This document shows positions 45,349 to 55,959 of a stretch of DNA of 64,000 nt, piece by piece. The stretch is from Candidatus Bathyarchaeia archaeon (GTDB taxonomy: Archaea; Thermoproteota; Bathyarchaeia; Bathyarchaeales; Bathycorpusculaceae): the NCBI GenBank assembly GCA_030019335.1, contig JASEET010000003.1, positions 88,235 through 152,234 of the forward strand. The letters run 5' to 3'. The notes below the pieces were generated by a model. That model worked only from the letters and a program-made list of their open reading frames with translations, was not told where the DNA came from and did no database searches. Numbering within the stretch: position 1 is the first letter of the stretch; every line of letters begins with the position of its first letter. The position numbers and the translations under genes were made by a program.

Positions 45349-48081
45349 ATGAAAATGAAGAAAACAACTTCTGGAATGACGTTGATACTGTTATTAACCA
45401 TCATGCTAACATTTACATTTAATGTTTGGTCGACTGAAAGTGAGGGACAATTGCTTACAAGGGTTGAAAAGGCAGTAGACTTTCTGATCAATTCTCAATT
45501 TAACAAAAGTTTGAGTCTTTGCCGTGAAGCTCCAAACGTAGCGAGGAATATATATTGGCTTGTTTCTGATAACCTTTGGGCTTGGAAAGCGTTGATGATG
45601 GCTAACGAGTCAAGATTATTTAACGCGGTTGAAGCTGGACGAATTGCTAATTTAGTTGAAGCCAAACTCAAGGAAAAGGCAATAATTCACAACTTGCCGA
45701 CTAACTCAGAGGGATTGCCGATAAGCCTTATACAGGAGGCACTCATAGGCGATGTCATACCAACTCCCAATCGCACGTGTAACGTATTGACATTGCAAAA
45801 CAACGATTATACCGTCAAAACTGAGATATGTAACGGAACAACAATGTCTGACTGGCAAGAGTACGCGGACAGGCTGCTGTTTATGGCTCTCTCCTGTCAT
45901 TGGCAAGGAAACGACACAGCCGCAAATCAGTATTTTGAATTAGCCACAGGCATGTGGGACAAAATAGGCATAAACGATACTGCAACAAAAGTCGATGGTT
46001 TTTATACAACTTACAAGCTTGCACTGCTGCTTTACACTTCAAACGTTCTCGGAAAAAGGTTAGCGTTTGAATTTGAGCTTGTTATGAGAATCTGGAGTTT
46101 GCAAAGGGAAACGGACGGCGGAATAGTAACAAATTACTTTGCAAACGGAACACTTTTTGGAGACGTAAACACTGAAACAACATCAAGTGTAATAATCTCT
46201 ATTCTCTCCACTCAAAAACCAAAGATGGGCACCTTTGCATTTTATTATCCTTGGTATGGAACACTCGACCACTCTGGATATTGGCGTCACTGGCCGCCGG
46301 ACAATGAGACCCGAATAACGCATCACCCACTCTCGGACTTTTACGACTCTAATAATGAAACCTTAATTGAAGTACATATTGGTATGGCTAGGGAGGCGGG
46401 GATTGACGGCTTCATAGTTTCATGGTGGGGGATAGATTCATTCACGGATAACGCTACATTGCACATCAAAAATGTCTGTGAAAAAAACAATTTCAAATTT
46501 ACAATTTATTATGAGAACACATCAAGTGTAGATCAAACGATAAACGACCTTGTGTATATTTTAAATAACTATGCTAATAGTAGCGCTTGGTACAAAATAG
46601 ATGAGAGACCAGTAATTTACGTATATGGTAGAGCACGTAATCAACTGAACCCGCAAATGTACTGGAAAATAGACGGTAACAGTGCGTATTGGAGTTTATC
46701 TGAAGATGTAAGAGAACCATCAAGATACGGTGTCTTCATAATCGAGCCTTATAGGGATGGTATAGGATACGTTGAAAGTGTGAACCCCATTTTTCTCCAG
46801 CTAAATGAAGCATATACTTTAAAGGTAGGGATTTCTGACATAAGAAATGATTCTGAAGTATGGTCAGATGTCGGCTTTAGAATAAAAATAAGAAATGAAA
46901 CAAGAGAAAAAACTTTGTACGACAAAACAGTTAATTTTACTGATGGTTGGCATGATTTAACCTTTAACATATCGAAGTACGCTGGTCAGAACGTCTACAT
47001 AAGAGCGGAATCCTGTGACGGTGGCATAATTAATTGGAGCAGCGAGTGGGCAGCTGTCGACTACTTTTACATTGAAAATTCTAAAGGTGAAATCGTTAGC
47101 CCTGACCCCTTCTTTGATAACGGTTGGAAAACTGTGGTTGATGAGTTAAGGGAAAGAGGGTTTAACCCCTACGTCATCATGGATTTTACTGGTTACTATG
47201 ACAGAATTCAGGACTTCGTGGATTATTTTCTAAATTTTACTGACGGCATGCATATGTATAGTCCAGTTGACATCTTACCGCATCTTTCACAGATCTTTCA
47301 TGTTTATAATCAAACTTCCAATGTGGCACATTTAAAAAACAAGAGTTTTGTGGCTACAGTGATGCCTGGATATAACGATACCAATAGACCTGATTATGTT
47401 GTGGGTAGGAAGAATGGGGCTTTCTACACATTATTTTGGTCGATAGCGAAAGCATGTTTCCCCGACGGTTATGCGATTACTTCCTTTAATGAGTGGCATG
47501 AAGGAACAGAGATAGAGCCAAGCCAAGAGTATGGATATCAGTATATCAACTTAACGAGGGCTGCACAAACCATGTGGACTTCGCCGTTCAACATCGAAGT
47601 CATCAGCAATTCCGCAATTTCAAACTTTCAAATAGACGTCATTCAGGAAATGGTAAGCTTTAATGTTTCTGGCTTGGAGGGCATGGCGGGGTTTTGCAAT
47701 GTAACCATACCCAACATCATCGTTCAAGAATTGTGGGAAGATAATTATATGGTTCTCTTAAACAGGGAGCTGTGGCCTTTCAAAAACTGGACAGACACAA
47801 TAAACACGTACATACACATCAACTATACTCACTCAGAGCACGAAGTAGAAATAATACCAGAGTTTCCATCGGCCACAATTTTAACACTATTCATGGTTCC
47901 CTCAATTCTTGCTGTTGTCTTCGCAAAAAGAAGATTTCGTGCACGCGACGGTTTTCGAAACTTTGGTAGGCAAGTGAGATGTTTAAGATCAATGAGTGAT
48001 GTTCGTTTGTTGAGAGAATACAACGGTTCCGAGAAACTAAAATCTAGTGAAGACGTATCCCGCAAACTCTTTTCTTGCTGA
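45349..48081 (+). CDS. Surface GH99-like glycoside hydrolase, membrane anchored
   Basis: A 910-residue exported protein from ATG 45349 (nine residues after the first in-frame ATG). It has a signal peptide (KKTTSGMTLILLLTIMLTF), then an alpha-helical domain to about residue 290 resembling an (alpha/alpha) barrel. A GH99/WbsX-like (beta/alpha)8 domain follows: GTFAFYYPWYGTLDHSGYW, AREAGIDGFIVSWWG, YVIMDFTGYYD and ITSFNEWHEGTEIEPSQEYG. Near the C-terminus EIIPEFPSATILTLFMV is a single membrane anchor preceded by an archaeal PEFPS-type linker, followed by a basic tail. An inserted beta domain (residues ~475-600) may bind sugar. It probably degrades mannan-like glycans. Confidence 0.8.
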   Translation: MKMKKTTSGMTLILLLTIMLTFTFNVWSTESEGQLLTRVEKAVDFLINSQFNKSLSLCREAPNVARNIYWLVSDNLWAWKALMMANESRLFNAVEAGRIANLVEAKLKEKAIIHNLPTNSEGLPISLIQEALIGDVIPTPNRTCNVLTLQNNDYTVKTEICNGTTMSDWQEYADRLLFMALSCHWQGNDTAANQYFELATGMWDKIGINDTATKVDGFYTTYKLALLLYTSNVLGKRLAFEFELVMRIWSLQRETDGGIVTNYFANGTLFGDVNTETTSSVIISILSTQKPKMGTFAFYYPWYGTLDHSGYWRHWPPDNETRITHHPLSDFYDSNNETLIEVHIGMAREAGIDGFIVSWWGIDSFTDNATLHIKNVCEKNNFKFTIYYENTSSVDQTINDLVYILNNYANSSAWYKIDERPVIYVYGRARNQLNPQMYWKIDGNSAYWSLSEDVREPSRYGVFIIEPYRDGIGYVESVNPIFLQLNEAYTLKVGISDIRNDSEVWSDVGFRIKIRNETREKTLYDKTVNFTDGWHDLTFNISKYAGQNVYIRAESCDGGIINWSSEWAAVDYFYIENSKGEIVSPDPFFDNGWKTVVDELRERGFNPYVIMDFTGYYDRIQDFVDYFLNFTDGMHMYSPVDILPHLSQIFHVYNQTSNVAHLKNKSFVATVMPGYNDTNRPDYVVGRKNGAFYTLFWSIAKACFPDGYAITSFNEWHEGTEIEPSQEYGYQYINLTRAAQTMWTSPFNIEVISNSAISNFQIDVIQEMVSFNVSGLEGMAGFCNVTIPNIIVQELWEDNYMVLLNRELWPFKNWTDTINTYIHINYTHSEHEVEIIPEFPSATILTLFMVPSILAVVFAKRRFRARDGFRNFGRQVRCLRSMSDVRLLREYNGSEKLKSSEDVSRKLFSC

Positions 48082-48200
48082 AAAATTAGAAAAAATTCAA
48101 AACAAACTTTTCGTCGTGGGTGTATTAGAAGAGCAAGACTATTCAAAAACCTAAAAAAGCCTTTTTTAAAGGATAGATATTATGTGGATGTTTTCTACAC

Positions 48201-48698
48201 TTACAGTTCAACTATCTTTACTTCGCGTTTAACAGCGTCAAACAACGCAATAGTTGATTTGCCAGTTAAATATCCGCAGACTTCGCCTGGATTCGCAATT
48301 AAAGTTCTACCTCTTCGATAAACTTCAGCCTTATGCGTATGCCCGTGAACAACAACATCGAAGCTTTCGCTACTAATTAAAGTCTTCAAAAGCTCTTCTT
48401 CGTTTCCATGTAGCAATGCGATTTTTAAGCCGTCAACAGTTATTTCGGCGAAGTTTCCACGCATCTCTAAGCCTTTGTGTTCGCTGAATTTCTTCTTTAA
48501 AAGTTCACGGTCGCCGTCGTTGTTGCCAAAAACGCCGATTAGCTTCGCTTTTAACTCCTTAAATTTTGGGATTACAAAGGGTGCCACGTAATCTCCGGCG
48601 TGAAGCACAAGCTCAACGTTTTCCTCATTCAACTTTTTAACAGCATTATCCACCATGGGTAAACGGTCATGTGTATCTGCAATTAAGCCAACTAACAT
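48201..48698 (-). CDS. YfcE/MJ0936-type metallophosphodiesterase
   Basis: A 165-residue calcineurin-like phosphodiesterase. Metal ligands are visible in LIADTHDRLPMV, LVLHAGDYVAPF, VFGNNDGDRE, LLHGNEEE and VVHGHTHKAEVY. Members hydrolyse phosphodiesters such as bis-p-nitrophenyl phosphate and cyclic nucleotides in vitro; the in vivo substrate is unclear. Full length, single gene. Confidence 0.92.
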   Translation of the reverse strand: MLVGLIADTHDRLPMVDNAVKKLNEENVELVLHAGDYVAPFVIPKFKELKAKLIGVFGNNDGDRELLKKKFSEHKGLEMRGNFAEITVDGLKIALLHGNEEELLKTLISSESFDVVVHGHTHKAEVYRRGRTLIANPGEVCGYLTGKSTIALFDAVKREVKIVEL

Positions 48699-48879
48699 TT
48701 TCTCACCTTTCTATCTATTTCGTTTTGGATAAAATAAAGTCTTTCCAACATTCCTAACGTCTAGAAGATTGTTCTAGAATATTTCTGTTCTTGGAATAAT
48801 CACGTGAGCGAAACACCACTTAAAACATTCCATACCCCTCTCCATTATAGAAAAAAGTTCTAAAAGAGGAATATAGAAA

Positions 48880-49215
48880 ATGGATCCATGGGGTTCAAAC
48901 TCTCCAAAAAGGAGAGACAAGCTGTACATAATTGCTGAAATTTTGGAAATAGCAAAAGAGGGAACTTTGAAAACCCAGATTATGTATAGGGCAAACCTAA
49001 GTTTTACACAACTTAAGGATTATCTCAAGTTCATTTTAAAAATTAACTTACTGGAAAAGGTCGTGCAAAATGAAAAAGAGATGTACAGAACAACCGAGAA
49101 AGGCATGGATTTTCTACATCGCTATCGTGAAATAACAGAGTTGCTTAAAACTGAAAATGAAAATAGCAAGAACAACGTTAAGATTCCCCCTGCCCATCTG
49201 CTCAAAAGAGGTTAA
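48880..49215 (+). CDS. Winged-helix protein, 111 aa
   Basis: The core KLYIIAEILEIAKEGTLKTQ, IMYRANLSFTQLKDYLKFIL and MYRTTEKGMDFLHRYREI is a winged helix of the small single-domain type widespread in Thermoproteota and related archaea. It is probably a transcription regulator acting as a dimer. The C-terminal tail is polar. Upstream is an AT-rich spacer with TCTAGAA-type half-sites (48759-48781) that could be its operator, which is speculative. Confidence 0.7.
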   Translation: MDPWGSNSPKRRDKLYIIAEILEIAKEGTLKTQIMYRANLSFTQLKDYLKFILKINLLEKVVQNEKEMYRTTEKGMDFLHRYREITELLKTENENSKNNVKIPPAHLLKRG

Positions 49216-49528
49216 AACTGCAAGCAAAAATTTTCTGTGCTATTTACTGGAAATGCATCAGAAAGAAATGTTCAAAGTAAAATAGGCAATAAAGCATCAA
49301 CAGAGCTTGAATTATTGTTTTGTTTTTTGCTTTTTCAGATAAGTCTTAACTTTTTCTTTTAAGGTTGGGAATTCGTCCAGCATGGCTTTTATGACTTGCC
49401 AGCGGATTTCTTAGGTTTCTACATAACATTCATGAGTTTTCAACATCCTAAATATTGTGTAGCAATACACCATAAAAACTTTTATTTCCACCAGTGACAT
49501 ATCCCAAAAAATAAAAAGAAAAAGGGAG
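49216..49528 (-). pseudogene. Gene-poor spacer with a possible relic
   Basis: On the minus strand near 49313-49450, a frame encodes RMLKTHECYVET, an in-frame stop, then EIRWQVIKAMLDEFPTLKEK and VKTYLKKQKTKQ. The C-terminal piece is coherent coding sequence without a start. It looks like the tail of a small helical protein that has lost its beginning. Otherwise the spacer is AT-rich with nothing recognisable. Confidence 0.3.
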
Positions 49529-50896
49529 TTATTGGACAGTTAATATGTTAACTGGCTTCTTTCGTATTTTTATTACGGCTGCAGCTATGGCAATAATTAC
49601 AGTGGCCCCAATTAATACTATTAGCAGTTCTGGCGTTATTAATGTTGGAATTGGTGGAGCTAAGGCTAATCCAATCGTCGGGTCGTGTTCCAATGTGTAG
49701 TTGCCGAAGTATGGGTAACAAATGAACAATCTCAGATGTGCGCCTGCAGCAATGTAAGATGCAGTGACATTAACGTAGTCGACAGTGTCTCCTGTTTCGT
49801 TCAGAAGTCTCGCCCATGGTACAAACTCAATGAAACCAGCCATTGTGGTCTCTTTTCGTGTGAAATGAATTCTAACACGTTCTCTGAAACGCTCAGTTAA
49901 CTGAATGGGTCTTTCGTATTCTCCAAGGGCAGTTTTGTTTTCATTAACCGGGTAATATTGATCATTTATCATAGCAGCCTGCATTCGAGATTCAGTTTCA
50001 ATAATGCCTTCAGTTTGGTTTTGAACTTCATTTTCAGCATAGTTTAAGTCTTCGATTTTTATCGATGCCATGTTCATCCATAACACCAGCCCTGTTCTAT
50101 TTATTGGTATATCAATGTTGTACTCTGGATACCCTATTTTTAGCCAGTCTACAAAAGCTTCGAGTTTCTTTAGATTCCACTCCCAATTACTTACAACAAA
50201 GTCGAATTTCAGTTGTCCAGCCGCCACTGTATAGTTGTGACTTTCATCAATTATTTCTGTTGTAGTTGTGTTGTAAAATCTGCATTTAATTTGTATGTTG
50301 TTCACAGCAAAGCTGAAGAGATACATCGGCACACTTTTCAGTGTAAAGTTGAAAGCCCAGTAAGAGGTGTTTTCCTTAGTTACAAGCTCAGGGCCTTCAA
50401 GTTCCCAAGTACATCCGCTGAATGGCAGGTATGGTGGATGCAAACCAATTATCCAACTAATAATATTCTCCATAATTCTATTCCTGACTTGTTCACGTAA
50501 TTGAGCTTGAAGTTGGCTTGTTTTTGGATAAATATACATCTCTCTTAATCTTTCTTGAATTGTTAGGCCATCCGCAGTGTAGCGCCTAATATAGTATGGT
50601 GCGTCAAAGGTTAGGTATTCGATTACTCCCTTGAATTTTACTACGTATATTTCACTTGTATCGTTTGTGTACCACCATATGAACATCGGTTTCTTTCCGC
50701 CTGCAGGGAAAAGCAGAGTCACCAGAGGAGTTTCAAACTTGTACCATACACCTTCTCTTTTTGGTTCCACTGGCCAGCCTTGAACATCATTTGCTACCTC
50801 TTCTGCGTTTGCTATGGAAATTGATGTTGCAACCATAGGCAACGTTATGAGTAGGGCTAAACTCAAAGCCAATATTTGATTTTTCTTCATTTTCAC
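49529..50896 (-). CDS. Exported, membrane-anchored protein of unknown function, 455 aa
   Basis: A signal peptide (NQILALSLALLITLPMVATS) is followed by a large extracellular region rich in beta structure and N-glycosylation-like NxT/S sites (YNTTTTEIIDESHNYTV), then a C-terminal helix (LLIVLIGATVIIAIAAAVIK) with a basic end. It has no catalytic motif I recognise. The pattern fits archaeal surface proteins held by one membrane segment. The upstream membrane wHTH gene lies 100 bp away on the same strand and may regulate it. Confidence 0.7.
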   Translation of the reverse strand: MKMKKNQILALSLALLITLPMVATSISIANAEEVANDVQGWPVEPKREGVWYKFETPLVTLLFPAGGKKPMFIWWYTNDTSEIYVVKFKGVIEYLTFDAPYYIRRYTADGLTIQERLREMYIYPKTSQLQAQLREQVRNRIMENIISWIIGLHPPYLPFSGCTWELEGPELVTKENTSYWAFNFTLKSVPMYLFSFAVNNIQIKCRFYNTTTTEIIDESHNYTVAAGQLKFDFVVSNWEWNLKKLEAFVDWLKIGYPEYNIDIPINRTGLVLWMNMASIKIEDLNYAENEVQNQTEGIIETESRMQAAMINDQYYPVNENKTALGEYERPIQLTERFRERVRIHFTRKETTMAGFIEFVPWARLLNETGDTVDYVNVTASYIAAGAHLRLFICYPYFGNYTLEHDPTIGLALAPPIPTLITPELLIVLIGATVIIAIAAAVIKIRKKPVNILTVQ

Positions 50897-50996
50897 GGTT
50901 TTTCACCGAAAATAACTGTGTAAAACGGCTTATTAAGAAAATCGTTTCGAAAAAACCCGAATATCGCTTGTTTAGGGTTCTAGAAAACTCGAACTT

Positions 50997-51794
50997 CTAG
51001 GTAAAGCGTCCAAGCATGAACAGTAAGGCTATGTTTAGGTACATGGCTGTTAGGCTTACAACTATGGCTTTGTCTAATCTTATGCCTTTTCCGAAGCAGA
51101 AGGCTGCAGAGACTAGCAGTAGGCTCCAAATTACTAGTATGAACCAGATGTATTGGGGTATAGCCTCTGAAATGAAAAGGTAGATGTACGGGAAAATTGC
51201 CGTCGGAAACGCTGCTAAGCCAAGGCATGTAAAGAGTTGAAGGTCGTTTCCAACTCGCCTATAAAGCAGATAAGTGAAGAATTCTGCGAAGAGGAATAAG
51301 CCTATCCAGTTGAAAATGTATAATGTTGCTATGCTTGTGAAACTGTATGTTGGATATTTGAAATAGAAGAATAAGGCCGGATCTAGTTTTGCATGGGCTG
51401 AGCCTAAGGCTCCTAGAAGCAGTATGGCTATCGAAACTGGCAGAAATCTTAATGGTTTGACTGTTTTTGCGAAAACGGGTGACAAGAAAAGCCATTTTGC
51501 TAGACGGTGGCTGAAGGCTTCGCTTATTTCTAGTGTTGGCGGAACATTTCCTTCCTTCAAAATTCTGTGCAGCATTTTTCCGCGGTCGTTAAGTCTATAC
51601 TTGCGTTGCTTGTCTTGTGTGAGGAAGTCTGAAAGCATATCCAAGTGGTAGTAAACTGTGCCGACACCCAAGCCTAGGGTCTCACGAAGCTCTTTAAATC
51701 CAATTTTTTCCTGCGTTCCCAAAATCTCAACTATTTTTCTACGTGCTGGGTCTCTGAGCAAGGTGTAATACCGTGATAAGTCTTCCATGACCAC
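50997..51794 (-). CDS. Winged-helix regulator with membrane domain
   Basis: A 265-residue protein (ATG 51794 or 51788). Residues 1-75 are an ArsR/HTH_20-type winged helix: LRDPARRKIVEILGTQEKIG, LGLGVGTVYYHLDMLSDFL and RKYRLNDRGK. The remainder has about five membrane helices (for example FLPVSIAILLLGALG, YIFNWIGLFLFAEFF, YIWFILVIWSLLLVSAAF), similar in look to Yip1-like domains. It is a one-component membrane-bound regulator, perhaps sensing membrane state. The adjacent downstream gene encodes an exported protein. Confidence 0.75.
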   Translation of the reverse strand: MVMEDLSRYYTLLRDPARRKIVEILGTQEKIGFKELRETLGLGVGTVYYHLDMLSDFLTQDKQRKYRLNDRGKMLHRILKEGNVPPTLEISEAFSHRLAKWLFLSPVFAKTVKPLRFLPVSIAILLLGALGSAHAKLDPALFFYFKYPTYSFTSIATLYIFNWIGLFLFAEFFTYLLYRRVGNDLQLFTCLGLAAFPTAIFPYIYLFISEAIPQYIWFILVIWSLLLVSAAFCFGKGIRLDKAIVVSLTAMYLNIALLFMLGRFT

Positions 51795-51853
51795 AGTTTC
51801 CTCAGGAATCCTAAAACCATGTTTTAAACTGGATATTTATACATTTTTGAAGA

Positions 51854-51871
51854 ATGATACATATTTGTCAT
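51854..51871. promoter_or_regulatory. Imperfect palindrome upstream of the membrane wHTH gene
   Basis: ATGATACATATTTGTCAT reads 14 of 18 bases in dyad symmetry and lies about 60 bp before the regulator's start, a plausible autoregulatory operator. The divergent HAD gene begins 190 bp away. Confidence 0.35.
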
Positions 51872-52059
51872 TTATATTCGGATTTATGTTTCACTTTTGA
51901 GAATAATTGTTTCTGTGGGAATAAAGAAGTTTTGCATGGGATAAAAAGTATATGTGATTTCGTTCAATTGTGTAAGGATTAGATGAAATACGATTTTAAT
52001 TGTTTGTTGCAAAACTGTTTTTATGTTTGGAGTGAAACTATGGGTTCGAGGGTGTAGAG

Positions 52060-52779
52060 ATGCGAGTTGAGGCTGTGCTCTTTGATTTGTTTGATACTTT
52101 GCTATTACTTGAAAAGCACGAGGCTTATTATCCACCTTCTTTAAGGAGGCTTTACGATTTTTTGGTCAAGAATGGCATTAGCGTTTCTTTTGAGGATTTT
52201 AAGCGGGTTTATTTTGAAGTTAGAGACAATTTTTATTCTGAATCACGCAAAAGCTTAGAGGAACCTCATTTTAATCTCCGTGTTTCGCAGACTTTACAGA
52301 GGTTGGGCTACAATTTTGATGTTTCTGACTCGGTTATCGTAGGGGCTACTATGGCTTTTGCTGACGAGTTTATGCGTTATGTAAGTTTGGATACGGATGC
52401 CCTTGATGTTTTGCAGAAACTGCATGGAAAATACAAGCTTGGATTGATTTCAAATTTTGCTATTCCAGAATGCGGTTGGAAGTTGTTGGAAAAGTTTGGT
52501 TTGAAAAGGTTTTTTGCTGTTGTCATGATTAGTGGTGAAATTAATCGACGTAAGCCTAGTGCCGAAATTTTTGAAAAGGCGTTGAAGGCTTTAGGCGTAA
52601 AAGCTTCAAGGGCGGTCTTTGTTGGTGACATGTTGGATTTGGATGTTATGGGTCCGAAGAAAGTTGGGATGAAGACTGTTCTCATCAAGAGAAGACATAT
52701 GGAAGAAAATGCAGAGGTTAAGCCAGATAAAGCTATCACCCGTTTAAGTGAGTTGATGGTTGTGCTTGAGGATTGTTGA
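52060..52779 (+). CDS. HAD-superfamily hydrolase
   Basis: A 239-residue HAD phosphatase of the subclass with a helical cap. The motifs are VLFDLFDTLLLL (nucleophile Asp and second Asp), LGLISNFAIPE, RRKPSAEIFEKAL with the conserved Lys, and VFVGDMLDLDVMGPKKVGM with acidic metal ligands. The substrate is not predictable; relatives act on small phosphate esters. ATG start after a weak upstream site. Full length. Confidence 0.88.
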   Translation: MRVEAVLFDLFDTLLLLEKHEAYYPPSLRRLYDFLVKNGISVSFEDFKRVYFEVRDNFYSESRKSLEEPHFNLRVSQTLQRLGYNFDVSDSVIVGATMAFADEFMRYVSLDTDALDVLQKLHGKYKLGLISNFAIPECGWKLLEKFGLKRFFAVVMISGEINRRKPSAEIFEKALKALGVKASRAVFVGDMLDLDVMGPKKVGMKTVLIKRRHMEENAEVKPDKAITRLSELMVVLEDC

Positions 52780-52817
52780 TGACGCGATAATAACGTATAT
52801 TAGGGTGTAAAGAAACA

Positions 52818-52823
52818 TTTATA
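52818..52823 (+). promoter_or_regulatory. TATA box of the rRNA transcript
   Basis: TTTATA within AACATTTATATTGG is the only clear TATA box before the 16S gene. Transcription would start near 52845-52850 and include the structured leader. Confidence 0.5.
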
Positions 52824-52866
52824 TTGGCTGAGACGCCTTCAAATTCGTCTTGGCGAATGATAGCCA

Positions 52867-52961
52867 GCCCCGCAATCACTCCGGCGGCGGCTCAACCCCG
52901 ACTGTAAAGGCGTTTAATCGCCCTAGAGAATGAGGATGGTTGGCCTCCAGTTGCGGGGACA
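52867..52961 (+). ncRNA. Candidate H/ACA guide RNA in the 16S leader
   Basis: CCCCGCAA (52868-52875) pairs with TTGCGGGG (52951-52958), immediately followed by ACA (52959-52961), the hallmark 3' end of archaeal H/ACA RNAs. Inside, GGCTCAACC (52889-52897) pairs with GGTTGGCC (52938-52945) with one bulge, then a CC/GG pair with GA on each strand could form a kink-turn, and GGCG/CGCC closes an apical hairpin. The pockets are asymmetric, so the guide target is uncertain. It could instead be plain pre-rRNA leader structure. Confidence 0.4.
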
Positions 52962-53036
52962 ATCATGTGGACCTGACATGCTTACATGCGTTAGGTCTGA
53001 ATTGGGCTTTGGCGTTAAATGGTTATTCCCTCCAAA

Positions 53037-53060
53037 TCCAGTCGGCATTGTGGCTGTATA
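53037..53060 (+). other. 5' arm of the 16S processing stem
   Basis: TCCAGTCGGC (53037-53046) pairs perfectly with GCCGACTGGA (54619-54628). The following TTG/GGCT/TATA segments pair with TATAGCC and CAA of 54604-54617 around a 2-nt bulge. This closes a long helix around the 16S rRNA, where the archaeal splicing endonuclease cuts at bulge-helix-bulge motifs. Confidence 0.7.
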
Positions 53061-53098
53061 GATAAGCGTCTGGCTCGCGATCAGCCAGGAGCACTCTA

Positions 53099-54594
<1,496 letters not shown>

Positions 54595-54603
54595 AAGTAA
54601 AGC

Positions 54604-54628
54604 ATATAGCCTTGCAACGCCGACTGGA
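54604..54628 (+). other. 3' arm of the 16S processing stem
   Basis: Partner of 53037-53060: GCCGACTGGA pairs over 10 bp, and TATAGCC with CAA extends the helix. It lies 10 nt after the 16S 3' end. Confidence 0.7.
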
Positions 54629-54782
54629 GGAGAAAGCAAGGAACAACCAAAAGCCAAAGCCCATTTACACTGGCTAAATAATGGAATTTTGAGATATAGT
54701 ACTCTTATTGATGTTTACACTGTGTGAAGCAGTAATGGTTTTAAACGTAAGAGATAAGTAGACAAGTTTTAAGGGGAGATGT

Positions 54783-55901
54783 TTGAATCAGGTTAGGGTT
54801 GTCATCTTCATTCAGATTTTGAATTCCTTTGTTAGCGGCATTCTTGGTATTGCCTTGCCGTTGATGATGAAGGAAAGGAATATTGACATAGTTACTATTG
54901 GACTGGTTTTTGCATCATTGACCATGATCTTTCAGCTTGGAAGATTGTTCTTCGCTACCGTTTCTGATTTTTGGGGTAGAACGCTTTTCTTTGTCTTAAA
55001 TGGATTTTTAGGCGTTATATCGAGTGAAATCTACTATTTAGCTCGCACACCTTTGGAGTTTGTGTTTGGCAAGGTTATGGAAGGAACTAAAGATGGTTCG
55101 TTGTGGGCGGTGAATAGGGCTCTCCTTCTGGAGAAAACTGAAAGAAAATGGAGAATTCTGGTTCATCTGAGAACGGCGGTGTATGTTTCTTATGCTGTCG
55201 GAAGCCTACTCGCTGGGTTTTTTATAGTTTGGCTTTTCTATGAAGGAACACTGATGTTATGTGCTCTGGTTGGAGCTTTTGTGTTTCCTACAGCTTTGTT
55301 ATTGGTTGGTGGAAGAAAGAAGAGGTTTAGTGTTGCGAAGGCTTTGCATTTTCTGGATTTTAGAAAGAAGGAGAAGGTCTTCAAGAGGTTCTTAATTTTG
55401 TTTTTTGTAATGGGATTGTCTTTCGGGTTTAGAAGTGGCTTTGTATTTCCTTTGTTTTTGAGTGCAAATGGGTTTGATGCTGAGATTATCGGGATGCTTC
55501 TTGGCTTGCAGGTCTTGTTGGCTGGTTCGTTCTCATATCTTTTTGCAAGGAGATTTGAAATGGAGAAGCTTATACTTCTGAGTGGCATGTTCTACACATT
55601 CACGCTCGTATTGCTTGGATTTTCAAGTTCAGTGTTTGCTGGTATACTTGTGATTGTTTATGGTGCTGTTGAAGGCTTGCTGAGTATTGGTCAAGAGGGA
55701 ATATTGTCACGAATCACAAATGAAGAGTCTTATGGGATTGACATTGGATTGTTGATGATGGGGCTTCACAGTGGAAATACTTTGAGTTTGGCATTGTCTG
55801 GTTTTCTTATATCGATGTGGGGTTTTGTGGCTCCGTTTTTGATGTCAGCCGTGATTTTTGCGTTCTTCTATGTGACATCCTATGTTATTCTAAAAGAATA
55901 G
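54783..55901 (+). CDS. MFS transporter
   Basis: A 372-residue major facilitator with about 11-12 membrane helices, starting at TTG 54783 (NQVRVVIFIQILNSFVSG). Loop motif RLFFATVSDFWGRTLFFVLN is the usual cytoplasmic signature between helices 2 and 3. No substrate-specific residues recognised. The frame is intact, in contrast with the MFS gene at 28302. It follows the 16S rRNA by 190 bp on the same strand, where a 23S gene would be found in many archaea. Confidence 0.8.
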   Translation: MNQVRVVIFIQILNSFVSGILGIALPLMMKERNIDIVTIGLVFASLTMIFQLGRLFFATVSDFWGRTLFFVLNGFLGVISSEIYYLARTPLEFVFGKVMEGTKDGSLWAVNRALLLEKTERKWRILVHLRTAVYVSYAVGSLLAGFFIVWLFYEGTLMLCALVGAFVFPTALLLVGGRKKRFSVAKALHFLDFRKKEKVFKRFLILFFVMGLSFGFRSGFVFPLFLSANGFDAEIIGMLLGLQVLLAGSFSYLFARRFEMEKLILLSGMFYTFTLVLLGFSSSVFAGILVIVYGAVEGLLSIGQEGILSRITNEESYGIDIGLLMMGLHSGNTLSLALSGFLISMWGFVAPFLMSAVIFAFFYVTSYVILKE

Positions 55902-55959
55902 AGCACATTTGTTTGAAAAAAGATGGAGGGTGTTTTGTCTCGAGGTTGGTTTGGTTAGG

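Noticed and set aside
48759..48800. TTCTAGAA-type palindromes as a sixth copy of the shared element
   Set aside because: Only a short TCTAGAA similarity; the other blocks of the element are missing.
52847..52980. tRNA-like fold in the 16S leader
   Set aside because: No acceptor/T-arm pairing or anticodon arm can be drawn; the H/ACA model explains the stems better.
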